Shown in pieces: positions 32,422-41,572 of a stretch of 64,000 bases of DNA. This stretch comes from PFJX01 sp044227325. GTDB taxonomy: Bacteria; Pseudomonadota; Gammaproteobacteria; Burkholderiales; Thiobacillaceae. The notes beneath the pieces are model-generated. The model ran no database searches. It saw only the letters and a program-made list of their open reading frames with translations, and was not told the DNA's origin. The first letter of the stretch is position 1. Each line of letters opens with the position of its first letter. Location of the stretch: contig JBGAFI010000003.1 of assembly GCA_044227325.1 (NCBI GenBank), forward strand, positions 248,001 through 312,000. The letters run 5' to 3'. Made by a program: the position numbers and the translations under genes.

Positions 32422-34562
32422 ATCCGATCCATATCGTATTGCTGAGCATCCACGGCCTGATCCGCTGCCACGACCTGGAACTGGGCCGCGACGCCGATAC
32501 CGGCGGCCAGACCCTGTACGTGGTGGAGCTGGCGCGCGCCCTGGCGGAACTGCCCGGGGTGGGCCGGGTCGACCTGATGACCCGGCGCGTGGCCGATCCC
32601 CTGGTGTCCGCCGACTACGCCCGGACCATCGAGCCTCTGAGCGACAAGGCCCGCATCGTGCGCATCGAGGCCGGCCCGGAGGGCTATATCCGCAAGGAGG
32701 AACTCTGGGACCACCTGGATTCCTTCGCCGACAACGCCCTGGCCTTCCTGCGCGCCGAGGGGCTCAGCCCGGACATCGTCCACAGCCACTACGCCGATGC
32801 CGGCTATGTGGGCACCCGCCTGGCCAACCTGCTCGGCGTGCCCCTGGTGCATACCGGCCATTCCCTGGGCCGCGTGAAGCGGCGCCGCCTGATCGCCTCG
32901 GGCCTGAAGCGGGACGTGATCGAGAGCCGCTACCACATGGCGCGGCGCGTGGAGGCGGAGGAACTGACCCTGGGCTCGGCCTCCCTGGTGATCGCCTCCA
33001 CCGCCAACGAGATCGAGGAACAGTACGGTCTCTACGACCACTATCAGCCCGATCAGATGCGCGTCATCCCGCCCGGCACGGACCTGAAGTGCTTCATGCC
33101 GCCGGACGGCGGCGAGCAACAGGCGCCCATCGCCAGGGAACTGGCCCGCTTCCTCGACGATCCCGGCAAGCCCATGATCCTGGCCCTGTCCCGTCCCGAC
33201 GAGCGCAAGAACATCGCCACCCTGGTGCGCGCCTACGGCGAGTCGCCGGAATTGCGGGAACGGGCCAATCTGGTGGTGGTGGCCGGCAACCGGGACGACA
33301 TCCGCGACCTGGACACGGGCGCGCAGACCGTCCTGAGCGATCTGCTGCTGGATATCGACCGCTACGATCTCTACGGCAAGGTGGCCTATCCCAAGCACCA
33401 TCGGCGCGAGGAGGTGCCGGTCCTGTACCGCCTGGCGGCGGCCTCCGGCGGCGTGTTCATCAACCCCGCCCTGACCGAGCCGTTCGGCCTGACCCTGATC
33501 GAGGCGGCGGCCAGCGGCCTGCCCATCGTCGCCACCTCGGACGGCGGCCCCCAGGACATCATCGGCAACTGCCACAACGGCTACCTGATCGATCCCCTCA
33601 ACCCGGAGGACATGGCGGGCGGGTTGCTGGAAGTCCTCAAGGACGGTGACAACTGGGCGCATCTGGCGCGGGAGGGGCTGCGCGGCGTGCAGCGGCACTA
33701 CTCCTGGCAGGCCCACGCGACGGCCTATCTGGGCGCGCTGAAGCCGCTGCTGGAAAAGGGCAGGCCGGCGCGCACGCCGCCACCGCGCCGGCCCATGCTC
33801 TACCACGACCGGGCCATCTTCACCGACCTGGACCAGAACCTGCTGGGCGATCCGGAGTCCTTGACGGAATTCGTGCGGGTGGTGCGGGAACACCGCAAAT
33901 GCGCCAGCTTCGGCATCGTCACCGGCCGTTCCCTGGAATCCGCCGTCAAGGTCATGCGCCGCTACGGCATCCCCATGCCGGACGTGCTCATCACCAGCCT
34001 GGGCACGGATATCCACTTCGCGCCGGAATACACCGTGGACAAGGCCTGGACCCGGCACATCGACCACCTGTGGACGCCGGCGCCGGTGCGCGCCATCCTC
34101 GACGAACTGCCGGGCTTGAAGCGCCAGCCCAAGGAGGAACAGGGCCGCTTCAAGATCAGCTACTACATCGATCCCCGCGTCGCGCCTTCCCTGGAGGAGA
34201 TCAACCGCTTGCTGCATCAGGGCGACCAGACCGTGAACGTGACCCTGTCCTTCGGCCAGTTCCTGGACGTGCTGCCCGTGCGCGCCTCCAAGGGCTTCGC
34301 CGTGCGCTGGTTCGCGGACCAGTGGGGCGTGCCCCTGGACCACATCCTGGTCGCGGGCGGTTCCGGTTCCGACGAGGACATGATGCGCGGCAACACCCTG
34401 GCGGTGGTGGTGGCCAACCGCCACAACGACGAGTTGCGCGCGCTGGCGGAGGCGGAGCGCATCTACTTCGCCCAGGCCGGCTTCGCCCGGGGCATCCTGG
34501 AAGCCATCGAACATTACGATTTCTACCGCGCCTGCCGGGCGCCGATCCGGGAGCCGCGCTGA
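32418..34562 (+). CDS. Sucrose-phosphate synthase with C-terminal HAD domain
   Basis: This 714-residue enzyme makes sucrose 6-phosphate from UDP- or ADP-glucose and fructose 6-phosphate. The GT4-type glycosyltransferase part (about 1-455) has DADTGGQTLYVVEL, HTGHSLGR and EPFGLTLIEAAASG with the E-x7-E pair. A HAD-superfamily domain follows from about 465, with D470-L-D472 in FTDLDQN and GSGSDEDMM near the end. In cyanobacterial bidomain enzymes this C-terminal phosphatase-like domain is often inactive; here the DxD is present, so it could be active. The separate phosphatase gene directly downstream suggests a mainly structural role. Start and end overlap both neighbours. Confidence 0.92.
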   Translation: MNPIHIVLLSIHGLIRCHDLELGRDADTGGQTLYVVELARALAELPGVGRVDLMTRRVADPLVSADYARTIEPLSDKARIVRIEAGPEGYIRKEELWDHLDSFADNALAFLRAEGLSPDIVHSHYADAGYVGTRLANLLGVPLVHTGHSLGRVKRRRLIASGLKRDVIESRYHMARRVEAEELTLGSASLVIASTANEIEEQYGLYDHYQPDQMRVIPPGTDLKCFMPPDGGEQQAPIARELARFLDDPGKPMILALSRPDERKNIATLVRAYGESPELRERANLVVVAGNRDDIRDLDTGAQTVLSDLLLDIDRYDLYGKVAYPKHHRREEVPVLYRLAAASGGVFINPALTEPFGLTLIEAAASGLPIVATSDGGPQDIIGNCHNGYLIDPLNPEDMAGGLLEVLKDGDNWAHLAREGLRGVQRHYSWQAHATAYLGALKPLLEKGRPARTPPPRRPMLYHDRAIFTDLDQNLLGDPESLTEFVRVVREHRKCASFGIVTGRSLESAVKVMRRYGIPMPDVLITSLGTDIHFAPEYTVDKAWTRHIDHLWTPAPVRAILDELPGLKRQPKEEQGRFKISYYIDPRVAPSLEEINRLLHQGDQTVNVTLSFGQFLDVLPVRASKGFAVRWFADQWGVPLDHILVAGGSGSDEDMMRGNTLAVVVANRHNDELRALAEAERIYFAQAGFARGILEAIEHYDFYRACRAPIREPR

Positions 34563-35413
34563 TGGACGCGCCCCTCCTGCTGGCGACCGATCTGGATCGC
34601 ACCCTGCTGCCCAACGGCGCCCAGCCGGAATCTCCCCCGGCGCGCGCGTATTTCCGCCGCCTCGCGGCCCGGCCCGAGGTCCGCCTCGCCTACGTGACCG
34701 GGCGCCACCGCGCGTTGGTGGAAGCGGCCATGGCCGAGTACGCGCTGCCCACGCCCGATTTCGTCATCGCCGACGTGGGTACCACGCTGTATGAAATCCA
34801 CGGCGACGACTGGCGCGTGCGCGAGGATTGGCATCGCGCCATCGCGGCGGACTGGGGCGGGCGCGGCCACGACGAGCTGGCCCTGTTGCTGGATGGCGTC
34901 CCCGACCTGCGCTTGCAGGAAGCGGCCAAGCAGGGCGCCTGCAAGCTGAGCTATTACGCCGCGCCGCTGGCGGACCCGGCCGATCTGCTGGCCCGGGTGC
35001 GGGAACGCCTGGCGGCCGGCGGCGCCGGCATCAACCTGGTGTGGAGCGTCGACGAGACCACAGCCACCGGCCTGCTCGACGTGCTGCCGGCCGGCGCCGG
35101 CAAGCTGCACGCCCTGGAATTCCTGCGCGGGCGGCTGGCGCTTCCGGTGTCGCGCACGGTGTTCGCCGGCGACAGCGGCAACGACATGGAGGTGCTGGCC
35201 AGCGGCCTGCCCGCCGTGCTGGTCGCCAATGCCCAGGAGACGGTCAGGGCCGAGGCCGTGGCGCGGGCGCCGGCCGGCAGCCTGTATCTCGCCCGCGGCG
35301 GCCTGCTCGGCATGAACGGAAATTACTGCGCCGGCTTGCTCGAAGGCCTGGTCCATTTCGTTCCCGAGGCCCGCGTCTGGCTGGAGGAAGCGGCGGCGCC
35401 CGACAGGTTCTGA
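34562..35413 (+). CDS. HAD-IIB phosphatase, probable sucrose-6-phosphate phosphatase
   Basis: This 283-residue HAD phosphatase of the IIB cap type has the nucleophile motif D10-L-D12-R-T-L, the motif II region YVTGRHR, a conserved cap lysine in GACKLSYY and motif IV FAGDSGNDMEVL. This is the pattern of sucrose-6-phosphate phosphatases, which release free sucrose. It starts in a one-base overlap with the sucrose-phosphate synthase stop codon. It is followed by 142 bases without a gene and then sucrose synthase. The gene order synthase-phosphatase-sucrose synthase supports the assignment. Confidence 0.87.
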   Translation: MDAPLLLATDLDRTLLPNGAQPESPPARAYFRRLAARPEVRLAYVTGRHRALVEAAMAEYALPTPDFVIADVGTTLYEIHGDDWRVREDWHRAIAADWGGRGHDELALLLDGVPDLRLQEAAKQGACKLSYYAAPLADPADLLARVRERLAAGGAGINLVWSVDETTATGLLDVLPAGAGKLHALEFLRGRLALPVSRTVFAGDSGNDMEVLASGLPAVLVANAQETVRAEAVARAPAGSLYLARGGLLGMNGNYCAGLLEGLVHFVPEARVWLEEAAAPDRF

Positions 35414-35555
35414 ACGGCGCGCGCGGAACCTCCATGCACGAATTCGTTTCCCATTTACGGACACGCCCGCCGCGCGCTGGGTGCGCCGCTTTCCCATCAC
35501 GAACGGCCAAGCCGGTCCCGCGCGGGACGGAGCGGCCGCAAGAGGAGAATTGCGC

Positions 35556-37934
35556 ATGATCGATCAACTGCGCGCCTGGACCGGGGAACACCGGGACACG
35601 CTGCAAGCCTTCCTGCGCCGCTGTTTCGCCGACGGGCGCCCGCTGCTGCTGCAAACCGACCTGTGCGGCATCTTCCAGGGTCTGCGCGAGACGGCGGCGG
35701 ATGAGCTGGCCGGCTCGCCCCTGGAGGACAGCGTGCGCCTGCTGCAAGAGGGCGTGCTGCAACCGCCCTGGGCCTATTTCGCCCTGCGCGAGGCGGCGGG
35801 CCGCTGGCACTACCTGCGCGTACACCTGGAAGAGGTCGCGCCGGAGGCGATTCCGGTCGCCGAATTCCTGCGTTTCAAGGAGGTGCTGGTGCGTCCCGAC
35901 AACGGCACCCACCCGGTGCTGGAGGTGGATTTCGCGCCCTTCAACCGGGAGTTTCCCCACCTGAAGGAGATCCGCTCCATCGGCCAGGGCGTGCTGTTCC
36001 TGAACCGCCAGCTCTCCAGCGCCATGTTCCAGAAGCCCGCCGAGGGCCACGACAAGCTGCTCAACTTCCTGCGCCTGCACGCGATGGAGGGCCAGCAGCT
36101 CATGCTGTACCAGCACCTCGGCGATGTGAGCGCCCTGCGCCACGCCCTGCGCCAGGCCCAGGCGATGCTGGAGAAACAGGCGCCGGACACGGCCTGGACG
36201 GCGCTCGCGGAACCTCTGGGCCGGCTCGGCTTCGCCCCCGGCTGGGGCGATTGCGCGGAGCGGGTGGCCGACACCATGAGCCTGCTCACCGACATCCTGG
36301 AGGCGCCCTCGCCCCAGGCCCTGGAAGCCTTCCTCGCGCGCATCCCCATGGTCTCGCGCCTGCTGATCCTGTCGCCGCACGGCTGGTTCGCCCAGGACAA
36401 CGTGCTGGGCCGCCCGGACACCGGCGGCCAGGTGGTCTACATCCTGGATCAGGTGCGCGCCCTGGAGCACGAGATGCGCGCCCGCCTGGCCATCCAGGGG
36501 GTGAAGGTGGAACCCCATATCCTGGTGGTCACCCGCCTGATTCCCGAGGCCGAGGGCACCACCTGCAACCAGCCGCTGGAAAAAATCCACGGCTGCGAGC
36601 GCACCGCCATCCTGCGCGTGCCGTTCCGCCAGCCCGGCGGCGAGATCGTGCGCCACTGGATTTCCCGCTTCGAGATATGGCCCTACCTGGAGGACTTCGC
36701 CCGCGACGTGGAGCGCGAAGCCCTGGCCCGGTTCGGCGGCCGCCCGGACCTGATCGTCGGCAACTATTCCGACGGCAATCTGGTCGCCTCCCTGCTGTCC
36801 CAGCGCATGGGCGTCACCCAGTGCAACATCGCCCACGCCCTGGAGCAGACCAAGTACCTGCACTCCGCCCTGTATTGGCGGGATCTGGAACAGCCCTACC
36901 ACTTCTCCTGCCAGTACACCGCCGACCTGATCGCCATGAACAGCGCGGATTTCATCATCACCAGCACCTACCAGGAGATCGCCGGCACGGCGGAAACCGT
37001 GGGCCAGTACGAGAGCTATCGGGCCTACACCCTGCCCGGGCTGTACCGGGTGGTGCAGGGCATCGACCCGTTCGATCCCAAGTTCAACATCGTCTCGCCG
37101 GGCGCCGACGACCGCATCTACTTCCCCTATCTGGACGCGGCGCGGCGCCTGCATTCCCTGCAAGCGGACATCGAGCGCCTGTTGTTCGGCGAGGACCCGG
37201 GCGTGCCCTGGCGCGGCCGCTTCGCCGACCCGGACAAGCCGTTGATCTTCACCCTGGCGCGCCTCGACCGCATCAAGAACCTGACCGGCCTGACCGACTG
37301 GTTCGGCGCCTCGGCGCGTTTGCGCGAGCGGGCCAACCTGCTGGTCATCGGCGGCCACATCGATCCCGCCGCTTCTTCCGACGCGGAGGAGCGGGAGCAG
37401 AGCCAGCGCATGCACGATCTCATGGACCGGCACGGCCTGGACGGCAACCTGCGCTGGCTGGGCGCGCGCCTGGACAAGGCGATGGCGGGGGAGATCTACC
37501 GCGTCGTCGCCGACCGGCGCGGCGTGTTCGTGCAGCCGGCCCTGTTCGAGGCCTTCGGCCTGACCCTGATCGAGGCCATGGCTTCCGGTCTGCCGGTGTT
37601 CGCCACCCGCCACGGCGGCCCGCTGGAGATCATCCAGAACGGCGTCTCCGGCTTCCACATCGACCCCAACGAGGGCGCGGCGGCGGCCGAGGCCATCGCC
37701 GATTTCCTGGAGCGGAGCGCGGCGAATCCGGAAGTCTGGCTGCGCCTGTCGCGCGGCGCCCTGGAGCGGGTCGAGGCGCGCTACACCTGGCGCCGCTACG
37801 CCGAACGCATGATGACCCTGTCGCGCATCTACGGCTTCTGGAAGTTCGTCAGCAACCTGGAGCGGGAGGAAACCGCCCGCTATCTCCAGATGTTCTATCA
37901 CCTGCAAATGCGGCCATTGGCCCGCGCGATCTAA
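35556..37934 (+). CDS. Sucrose synthase
   Basis: This 792-residue GT4-family enzyme reversibly converts sucrose plus a nucleoside diphosphate into NDP-glucose and fructose. The long N-terminal regulatory region (about 1-265) and the GT-B part with RPDTGGQVVYILDQ, the IAHALEQTKYL segment and the E665-x7-E673 pair (FEAFGLTLIE) are those of plant and bacterial sucrose synthases, and length is normal. I chose the ATG at 35556 because AGAGGAG stands just upstream. Together with fructokinase it allows sucrose to be mobilised without hydrolytic loss, saving one energy-rich bond. A gap of 10 bases leads to the MscS gene. Confidence 0.94.
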   Translation: MIDQLRAWTGEHRDTLQAFLRRCFADGRPLLLQTDLCGIFQGLRETAADELAGSPLEDSVRLLQEGVLQPPWAYFALREAAGRWHYLRVHLEEVAPEAIPVAEFLRFKEVLVRPDNGTHPVLEVDFAPFNREFPHLKEIRSIGQGVLFLNRQLSSAMFQKPAEGHDKLLNFLRLHAMEGQQLMLYQHLGDVSALRHALRQAQAMLEKQAPDTAWTALAEPLGRLGFAPGWGDCAERVADTMSLLTDILEAPSPQALEAFLARIPMVSRLLILSPHGWFAQDNVLGRPDTGGQVVYILDQVRALEHEMRARLAIQGVKVEPHILVVTRLIPEAEGTTCNQPLEKIHGCERTAILRVPFRQPGGEIVRHWISRFEIWPYLEDFARDVEREALARFGGRPDLIVGNYSDGNLVASLLSQRMGVTQCNIAHALEQTKYLHSALYWRDLEQPYHFSCQYTADLIAMNSADFIITSTYQEIAGTAETVGQYESYRAYTLPGLYRVVQGIDPFDPKFNIVSPGADDRIYFPYLDAARRLHSLQADIERLLFGEDPGVPWRGRFADPDKPLIFTLARLDRIKNLTGLTDWFGASARLRERANLLVIGGHIDPAASSDAEEREQSQRMHDLMDRHGLDGNLRWLGARLDKAMAGEIYRVVADRRGVFVQPALFEAFGLTLIEAMASGLPVFATRHGGPLEIIQNGVSGFHIDPNEGAAAAEAIADFLERSAANPEVWLRLSRGALERVEARYTWRRYAERMMTLSRIYGFWKFVSNLEREETARYLQMFYHLQMRPLARAI

Positions 37935-37944
37935 GGAAACACCC

Positions 37945-38856
37945 ATGGATATCCCCTCCCTCATCCTCAAGGACCTGGGCGAATGGCGCGAATTCGTGCA
38001 CGTGCTCATGCGCATCGGCGTCATCCTGGTCATCGCCTGGATTCTGCTGACCTTGTCGCGCAAGATCATTCCCATGCTGCGCAAGCAGTTGCAGAAGCAC
38101 ACGGACGACCCGGAGCAGCAGAAGCGCCTGGAAACCCTGGGCCGGGTGCTGCGCTACACCGCCGCCGTCGTCATCACCCTCATCACCGGCATGCTGGTGC
38201 TGTCCGAGCTGGGCATCTCCATCGCCCCCATCCTCGCCTCCGCCGGCGTGGTCGGCCTGGCCATCGGCTTCGGCGCCCAGAGCCTGGTCAAGGACTACTT
38301 CACCGGCCTGTTCCTGCTGCTGGAAAACCAGGTGCACCAGGGCGACGTGGTGGAAGTCGCCGGCCTGGGCGGCCTGGTGGAGGAGATCACCCTGCGCTAC
38401 ATCCGCCTGCGCGACTACGAGGGGACGGTCCATTTCGTGCCCAACAGCGCCGTCACCACCGTCTCCAACCGCAGCCGCGGCTTTGCCTTCGCGGTGGTGG
38501 ACGTGGGCGTCGCCTACCGGGAGGACGTGGGCGAGGTGTTCCAGGCGATTCGCGAGGTGGCGGCGGCCATGCGCGCCGACGCCACCATCGGCCCGCTCAT
38601 CCTGGAAGACCTGGATCTGGCCGGCGTCGACGCCTGGGCCGACTCGGCGGTCATGATCCGCTTCCGCGTCAAGGTGCTGCCGCTGCAGCAATGGACCGTG
38701 AAGCGGGAATTCCTGCTGCGCCTGAAACTGGAGTTCGACCGGCGCGGCATCGAGATTCCCTTCCCCCACCTCACGCTCTATCCCGGCCAGGCCAAGGACG
38801 GCGGCGCGCCGCCGTTGCGCTTGGTGACGGAGCGGCCGTTACCGAATGAGGCTTGA
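37945..38856 (+). CDS. Small mechanosensitive channel (MscS family)
   Basis: This 303-residue MscS-type channel has three membrane segments (about 20-42, 68-90, 93-125). The pore segment GVVGLAIGFGAQSLVKDYFTG matches the classical MscS TM3, followed by the beta-domain block HQGDVVEVAGLGGLVEEITLR. It differs from the larger channel at 9053-10336. Being the last gene of the sucrose operon suggests it lets sucrose or other osmolytes escape when external salinity falls (inference from position). Confidence 0.9.
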   Translation: MDIPSLILKDLGEWREFVHVLMRIGVILVIAWILLTLSRKIIPMLRKQLQKHTDDPEQQKRLETLGRVLRYTAAVVITLITGMLVLSELGISIAPILASAGVVGLAIGFGAQSLVKDYFTGLFLLLENQVHQGDVVEVAGLGGLVEEITLRYIRLRDYEGTVHFVPNSAVTTVSNRSRGFAFAVVDVGVAYREDVGEVFQAIREVAAAMRADATIGPLILEDLDLAGVDAWADSAVMIRFRVKVLPLQQWTVKREFLLRLKLEFDRRGIEIPFPHLTLYPGQAKDGGAPPLRLVTERPLPNEA

Positions 38857-38917
38857 ATTAGGTGGGCGGACCAGGGCGTTTGCGTTCCATTCCAGCGATG
38901 GGCGGCCGGCCGCAGTT

Positions 38918-39719
38918 TCAGACCCTCCATGCGTTGTCCAGTTTTCGATGGACGTAAGACAAAATACCCAGCACATCTATCGCGTCTTGCTCGGGCATGG
39001 CCCATACGACTTTTGGCGCGTGGGCCGTCGGGTTCCGAATGGCGCCGAAAACGCCAACCAGTAGATTGGCAATGCCCTTCTGTTCACTCACTTCGGTTTC
39101 GGTCTTGAGTGAATTAAGGGCAATGAGCGGTGCTTTGGTCGAGAAAGCCTGATTTACAAGTTCCGCGCCATCCGATCCAAGCCCCGAAATGAGACGAATA
39201 CGTTCAGCGACGCCTTTCGAGGCTTCAAGAACGGCGTGGAAGTAGTTCTCTTGTAGCAGCTCTGCTTGGCAGTATTTCAGTACCTCGGGATGAGTCCCGC
39301 GATCTTGCAAGATGGTACGCAGATGTCCCGCACGGGCGCGGGCGCCTTCGAGCGTAGTTTCAACCGTAGTGTGAACGACTTGGCCATCCTCGCGCACGGC
39401 ATAGCCCGCAAAGGCGAGGGCAACGTTCAGCTTATCGTGGCGCCATCTGAAAAGTTCAGGCTTCGTTGCGTAACGCGCTGGTGCCATGGCCTTGTTGATG
39501 AACTTGATCAGGTGATTTCCTGCATCGTGTTTGTTTTGCGTAGCGGCGAATGCGTTATACAGGCGCTGTCACATTCTTGAATGTCGGAGAGGGATCCAAA
39601 GCCCCGACTTCACGCAGAATATGTTCAATCTCCTGGCCTGTTAGCCCCTGGGCCGTGTCGCCGAGCACCTTGCATGCCGCTTCAAGTTGCGCCGAGTTGA
39701 AGCAGGGCAGCTTGGGCAT
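38918..39719 (-). pseudogene. TIGR02391-family protein gene, frameshifted
   Basis: Two reading frames together make one TIGR02391-like protein. The first (ATG at 39719, 54 codons, stop at 39555-39557) encodes the N-terminal start with LTGQEIEHILRE. The second (in frame from about 39572 to the stop at 38918) continues with RLYNAFAATQNKH, FINKAMAPARY and the family core PLIALNSLKTETEVSEQKG and AIRNPTAH. The frame changes near 39570 (the GTGACAGCGCC region). The family is of unknown function and is common on mobile DNA and next to restriction or defence genes. It may be a true pseudogene, a programmed shift or a sequencing error; an internal ATG at 39487 could still give a 189-residue C-terminal product. 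Base composition is lower in G+C than neighbouring genes. Confidence 0.78.
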
Positions 39720-39761
39720 GGCTTATTGGTGCCAATGGGTGAGGGACGGGGAGTTGCAAGC

Positions 39762-40076
39762 TTATGCCGCTTGCAACTCTGGTGCCCGTTCAACGATAGG
39801 TGCCGGGCGTTGCCCCGCCAGCCACAGGTCGTAGTCCATTTGCAGGCCAAGCCAGACTTCCGCGCGGCCGCCGCGTTCCGGGCCGAGCCAGGCCTCGATG
39901 CGGCGGGCCATGTCCGGGGAAATGCCCGCGTGGCAATTGAGGATGCGGGACAGGGCGGTGCGGGTAATGCCCAGTTGCCGCGCGGCGTCGGTGACGCTAA
40001 GACCCAGGGCTGGGAGGATGTCCTCGCGTAGCGTTTCCCCAGGGTGGGGCGGGTTGAACATGCGGCTCATAGCCAT
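39762..40076 (-). CDS. higA: HigA-type antitoxin
   Basis: This 104-residue protein is an XRE-type helix-turn-helix antitoxin of the HigA/VapI group, with the family start FNPPHPGETLREDILPALGLS, the HTH DAARQLGITRTALSRILN and GISPDMARRIEAWLG. HigA neutralises the HigB toxin and represses its own operon. The toxin gene lies upstream, 5 bases away, the inverted order typical of higBA. A second ATG two codons in (40070) has better spacing to the AGGAG element and may be the real start. Confidence 0.92.
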   Translation of the reverse strand: MAMSRMFNPPHPGETLREDILPALGLSVTDAARQLGITRTALSRILNCHAGISPDMARRIEAWLGPERGGRAEVWLGLQMDYDLWLAGQRPAPIVERAPELQAA

Positions 40077-40081
40077 CTCTC

Positions 40082-40360
40082 CTAGTGGTAGTCCTGATAG
40101 TCGACCAGGACGGTATCTTCATCTTCAAAAGCAAAAGTCAGGCGCCAGTTGCCATTTACCCAGACCGACCAATGTCCCTTGAACCTGCCCGTCAAGGGGT
40201 GTAGACGCCAACCGGGGATATTCATGTCGTCTGGTCGCGTTGCCCGGTCAAGATGCTTCAATTGGCGCCCCAGACGGGAGGCGTGCTCGGGTTGGATTCC
40301 AGCCTTGCTCCCGGTCTCGAAAAATTCTCTGACACCACGATGTCTGAAGCTCTTGATCAT
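40082..40360 (-). CDS. higB: HigB-type mRNA interferase toxin
   Basis: This 92-residue RelE/HigB-fold toxin has the characteristic start MIKSFRHRGVREFFETGSKAG, then HASRLGRQLKHLDRA and the C-terminal core WSVWVNGNWRLTFAFE, with NWR and DYQDYH as expected. HigB cleaves mRNA on translating ribosomes. I chose the ATG at 40360; a start ten codons earlier lacks family similarity. Together with higA it forms a type II toxin-antitoxin pair inserted between the frameshifted TIGR02391 gene and cbbR2, marking this spot as an accessory insertion site. Confidence 0.92.
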   Translation of the reverse strand: MIKSFRHRGVREFFETGSKAGIQPEHASRLGRQLKHLDRATRPDDMNIPGWRLHPLTGRFKGHWSVWVNGNWRLTFAFEDEDTVLVDYQDYH

Positions 40361-40411
40361 CTGTGTAGTGTAGCTTAACGGGCGACGCACATTGCAGCGA
40401 CGCGCGACCGC

Positions 40412-41362
40412 TCAATATTTCCCGCATTCCACTCCGCAACACGCGCCGCCGCCGCCCGGCGCGCAGGACGATTCGCCGAGTTGCCCCAGCAGGAAATCCA
40501 GGAAGGCCCGCGCCACCACGGAAATCTGCCGTCCCGCCGGGTAGACCGCGTACCAGTGGCGCAGGATGGGAAAGCCTTCCGCTTCCAGTACCGCGAACTG
40601 GCCGGGCTGGTGCAGGGTGAGGGCGTGGCAGGAGAGGGCGGAGATGCCCAGGTCGGCGAGGATGGCCTGCTTGATGGCTTCGTTGCTGCCCAGTTCCAGG
40701 CGTGGGCGCAGGGTCAGGCCGCGATCCTGGAACAGCCGCTCGATGGCCTTGCGCGTGCCGGAGCCGGCTTCGCGCATGACCCAGGGTTCTTGCGCCAGAC
40801 GTTCCAGGGAAATGTTCTTTTGCCCGGCAAGGGAATGGCCGGGGGCGGCGAGGACGACGATGGGGTTGTCCATGATCGGCGTGGCGACCACGTCGATCTC
40901 CTCGGGCGGCGTGCCCAGCAGGTAGAGGTCGTCCAGGTTGTCGGCCATGCTGGCCAGCACCTGCTCCTTGTTGGTGACGCGCAGGCTCAAGTCGATGCCC
41001 GGGTGCAGCTTGGAAAACTCCCCCAGCAGGCGCGGTGCGAAATAGGAGGCGGTGGTGATGGCCATGAGCTTGAGCTTGCCCTTCTCCAGACCGCGCCGCT
41101 GGGCCACGGACATGGTGTAGCGGTCGAGGATGGCGAAGATGTCCCGGCTGGCCTGGGCCAGTTCGCGGCCGTCCTCGGTGAGCGACACCTTTTTGCCCAC
41201 CTGTTCCACCAGGGGCACGCCCACGGCTTCGCTGAGCTTCTTCATCTGCATGGAGACGGTGGGCTGGGTCAGGTAAAGCTCCTCGGAGGCGCGCGTGAAA
41301 CTGCTCAGGCGGGCGATGGCCTCGAAGATTTCCAGTTGGCGGAAGGTGGTGTGGTGGCGCAT
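40412..41362 (-). CDS. cbbR: LysR-type regulator CbbR of the form I RuBisCO cluster
   Basis: This 316-residue LysR-family regulator, closely related to the CbbR at 12218-13126, has a winged HTH (about 6-65) with the same VSMQMKKLSEAVG segment and a C-terminal effector-binding domain. It is divergent from cbbL. I chose the ATG at 41362 (MRHHTTFRQLEIFEAI), since earlier in-frame codons run through a GTGAAA-type repeat. The C-terminal tail is short and cysteine-containing (SSCAPGGGGACCGVECG), unlike CbbR1. This might be a metal or redox feature, but nothing else supports that. Confidence 0.9.
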   Translation of the reverse strand: MRHHTTFRQLEIFEAIARLSSFTRASEELYLTQPTVSMQMKKLSEAVGVPLVEQVGKKVSLTEDGRELAQASRDIFAILDRYTMSVAQRRGLEKGKLKLMAITTASYFAPRLLGEFSKLHPGIDLSLRVTNKEQVLASMADNLDDLYLLGTPPEEIDVVATPIMDNPIVVLAAPGHSLAGQKNISLERLAQEPWVMREAGSGTRKAIERLFQDRGLTLRPRLELGSNEAIKQAILADLGISALSCHALTLHQPGQFAVLEAEGFPILRHWYAVYPAGRQISVVARAFLDFLLGQLGESSCAPGGGGACCGVECGKY

Positions 41363-41383
41363 GGCTTTTCGCGTGGGGTGTGG

Positions 41384-41432
41384 GACGTGAAACGTGAAAT
41401 GTGAGGTGGGGCGCGGCGCGTCACATTTCACC
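41384..41432. repeat. GTGAAA-type repeat, family B copy 1
   Basis: Tandem ACGTGAAACGTGAAATGTGA is followed, after about 15 bases, by its inverted counterpart TCACATTTCACC; GTGAAATGTGA and TCACATTTCAC pair perfectly. It lies in the cbbR2 leader. Similar copies are at 42995-43046 and 44370-44462, all within the form I cluster. Confidence 0.8.
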
Positions 41433-41455
41433 ACAGACATAGACGTTGATCTATC

Positions 41456-41493
41456 CATAGCATAGAAAATCGTGACTGTTATTTATGGCTATG
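41456..41493. promoter_or_regulatory. Conserved CbbR operator-like block in the cbbR2-cbbL intergenic region
   Basis: This block aligns with 13153-13190 in the form II cluster at 24 of 38 positions, and includes CATAGCAT, AAAATCGTGACT and TTATG. It lies about 80-117 bases upstream of the cbbL start and is divergent to cbbR2. Shared conservation between two otherwise unrelated spacers argues for a CbbR binding site. Confidence 0.6.
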
Positions 41494-41572
41494 CGCGGCC
41501 AACATGCGTCCCACTTCGGATCGAGATTCACCCGATCCGTCGGACCAACCACATTCCCGCAAGGAGCGACAC

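Noticed and set aside
39555..39719. Separate 54-codon gene upstream of the TIGR02391 frame
   Set aside because: Its sequence matches the N-terminal part of the same family, so it is the front half of a frameshifted gene and not an independent one.
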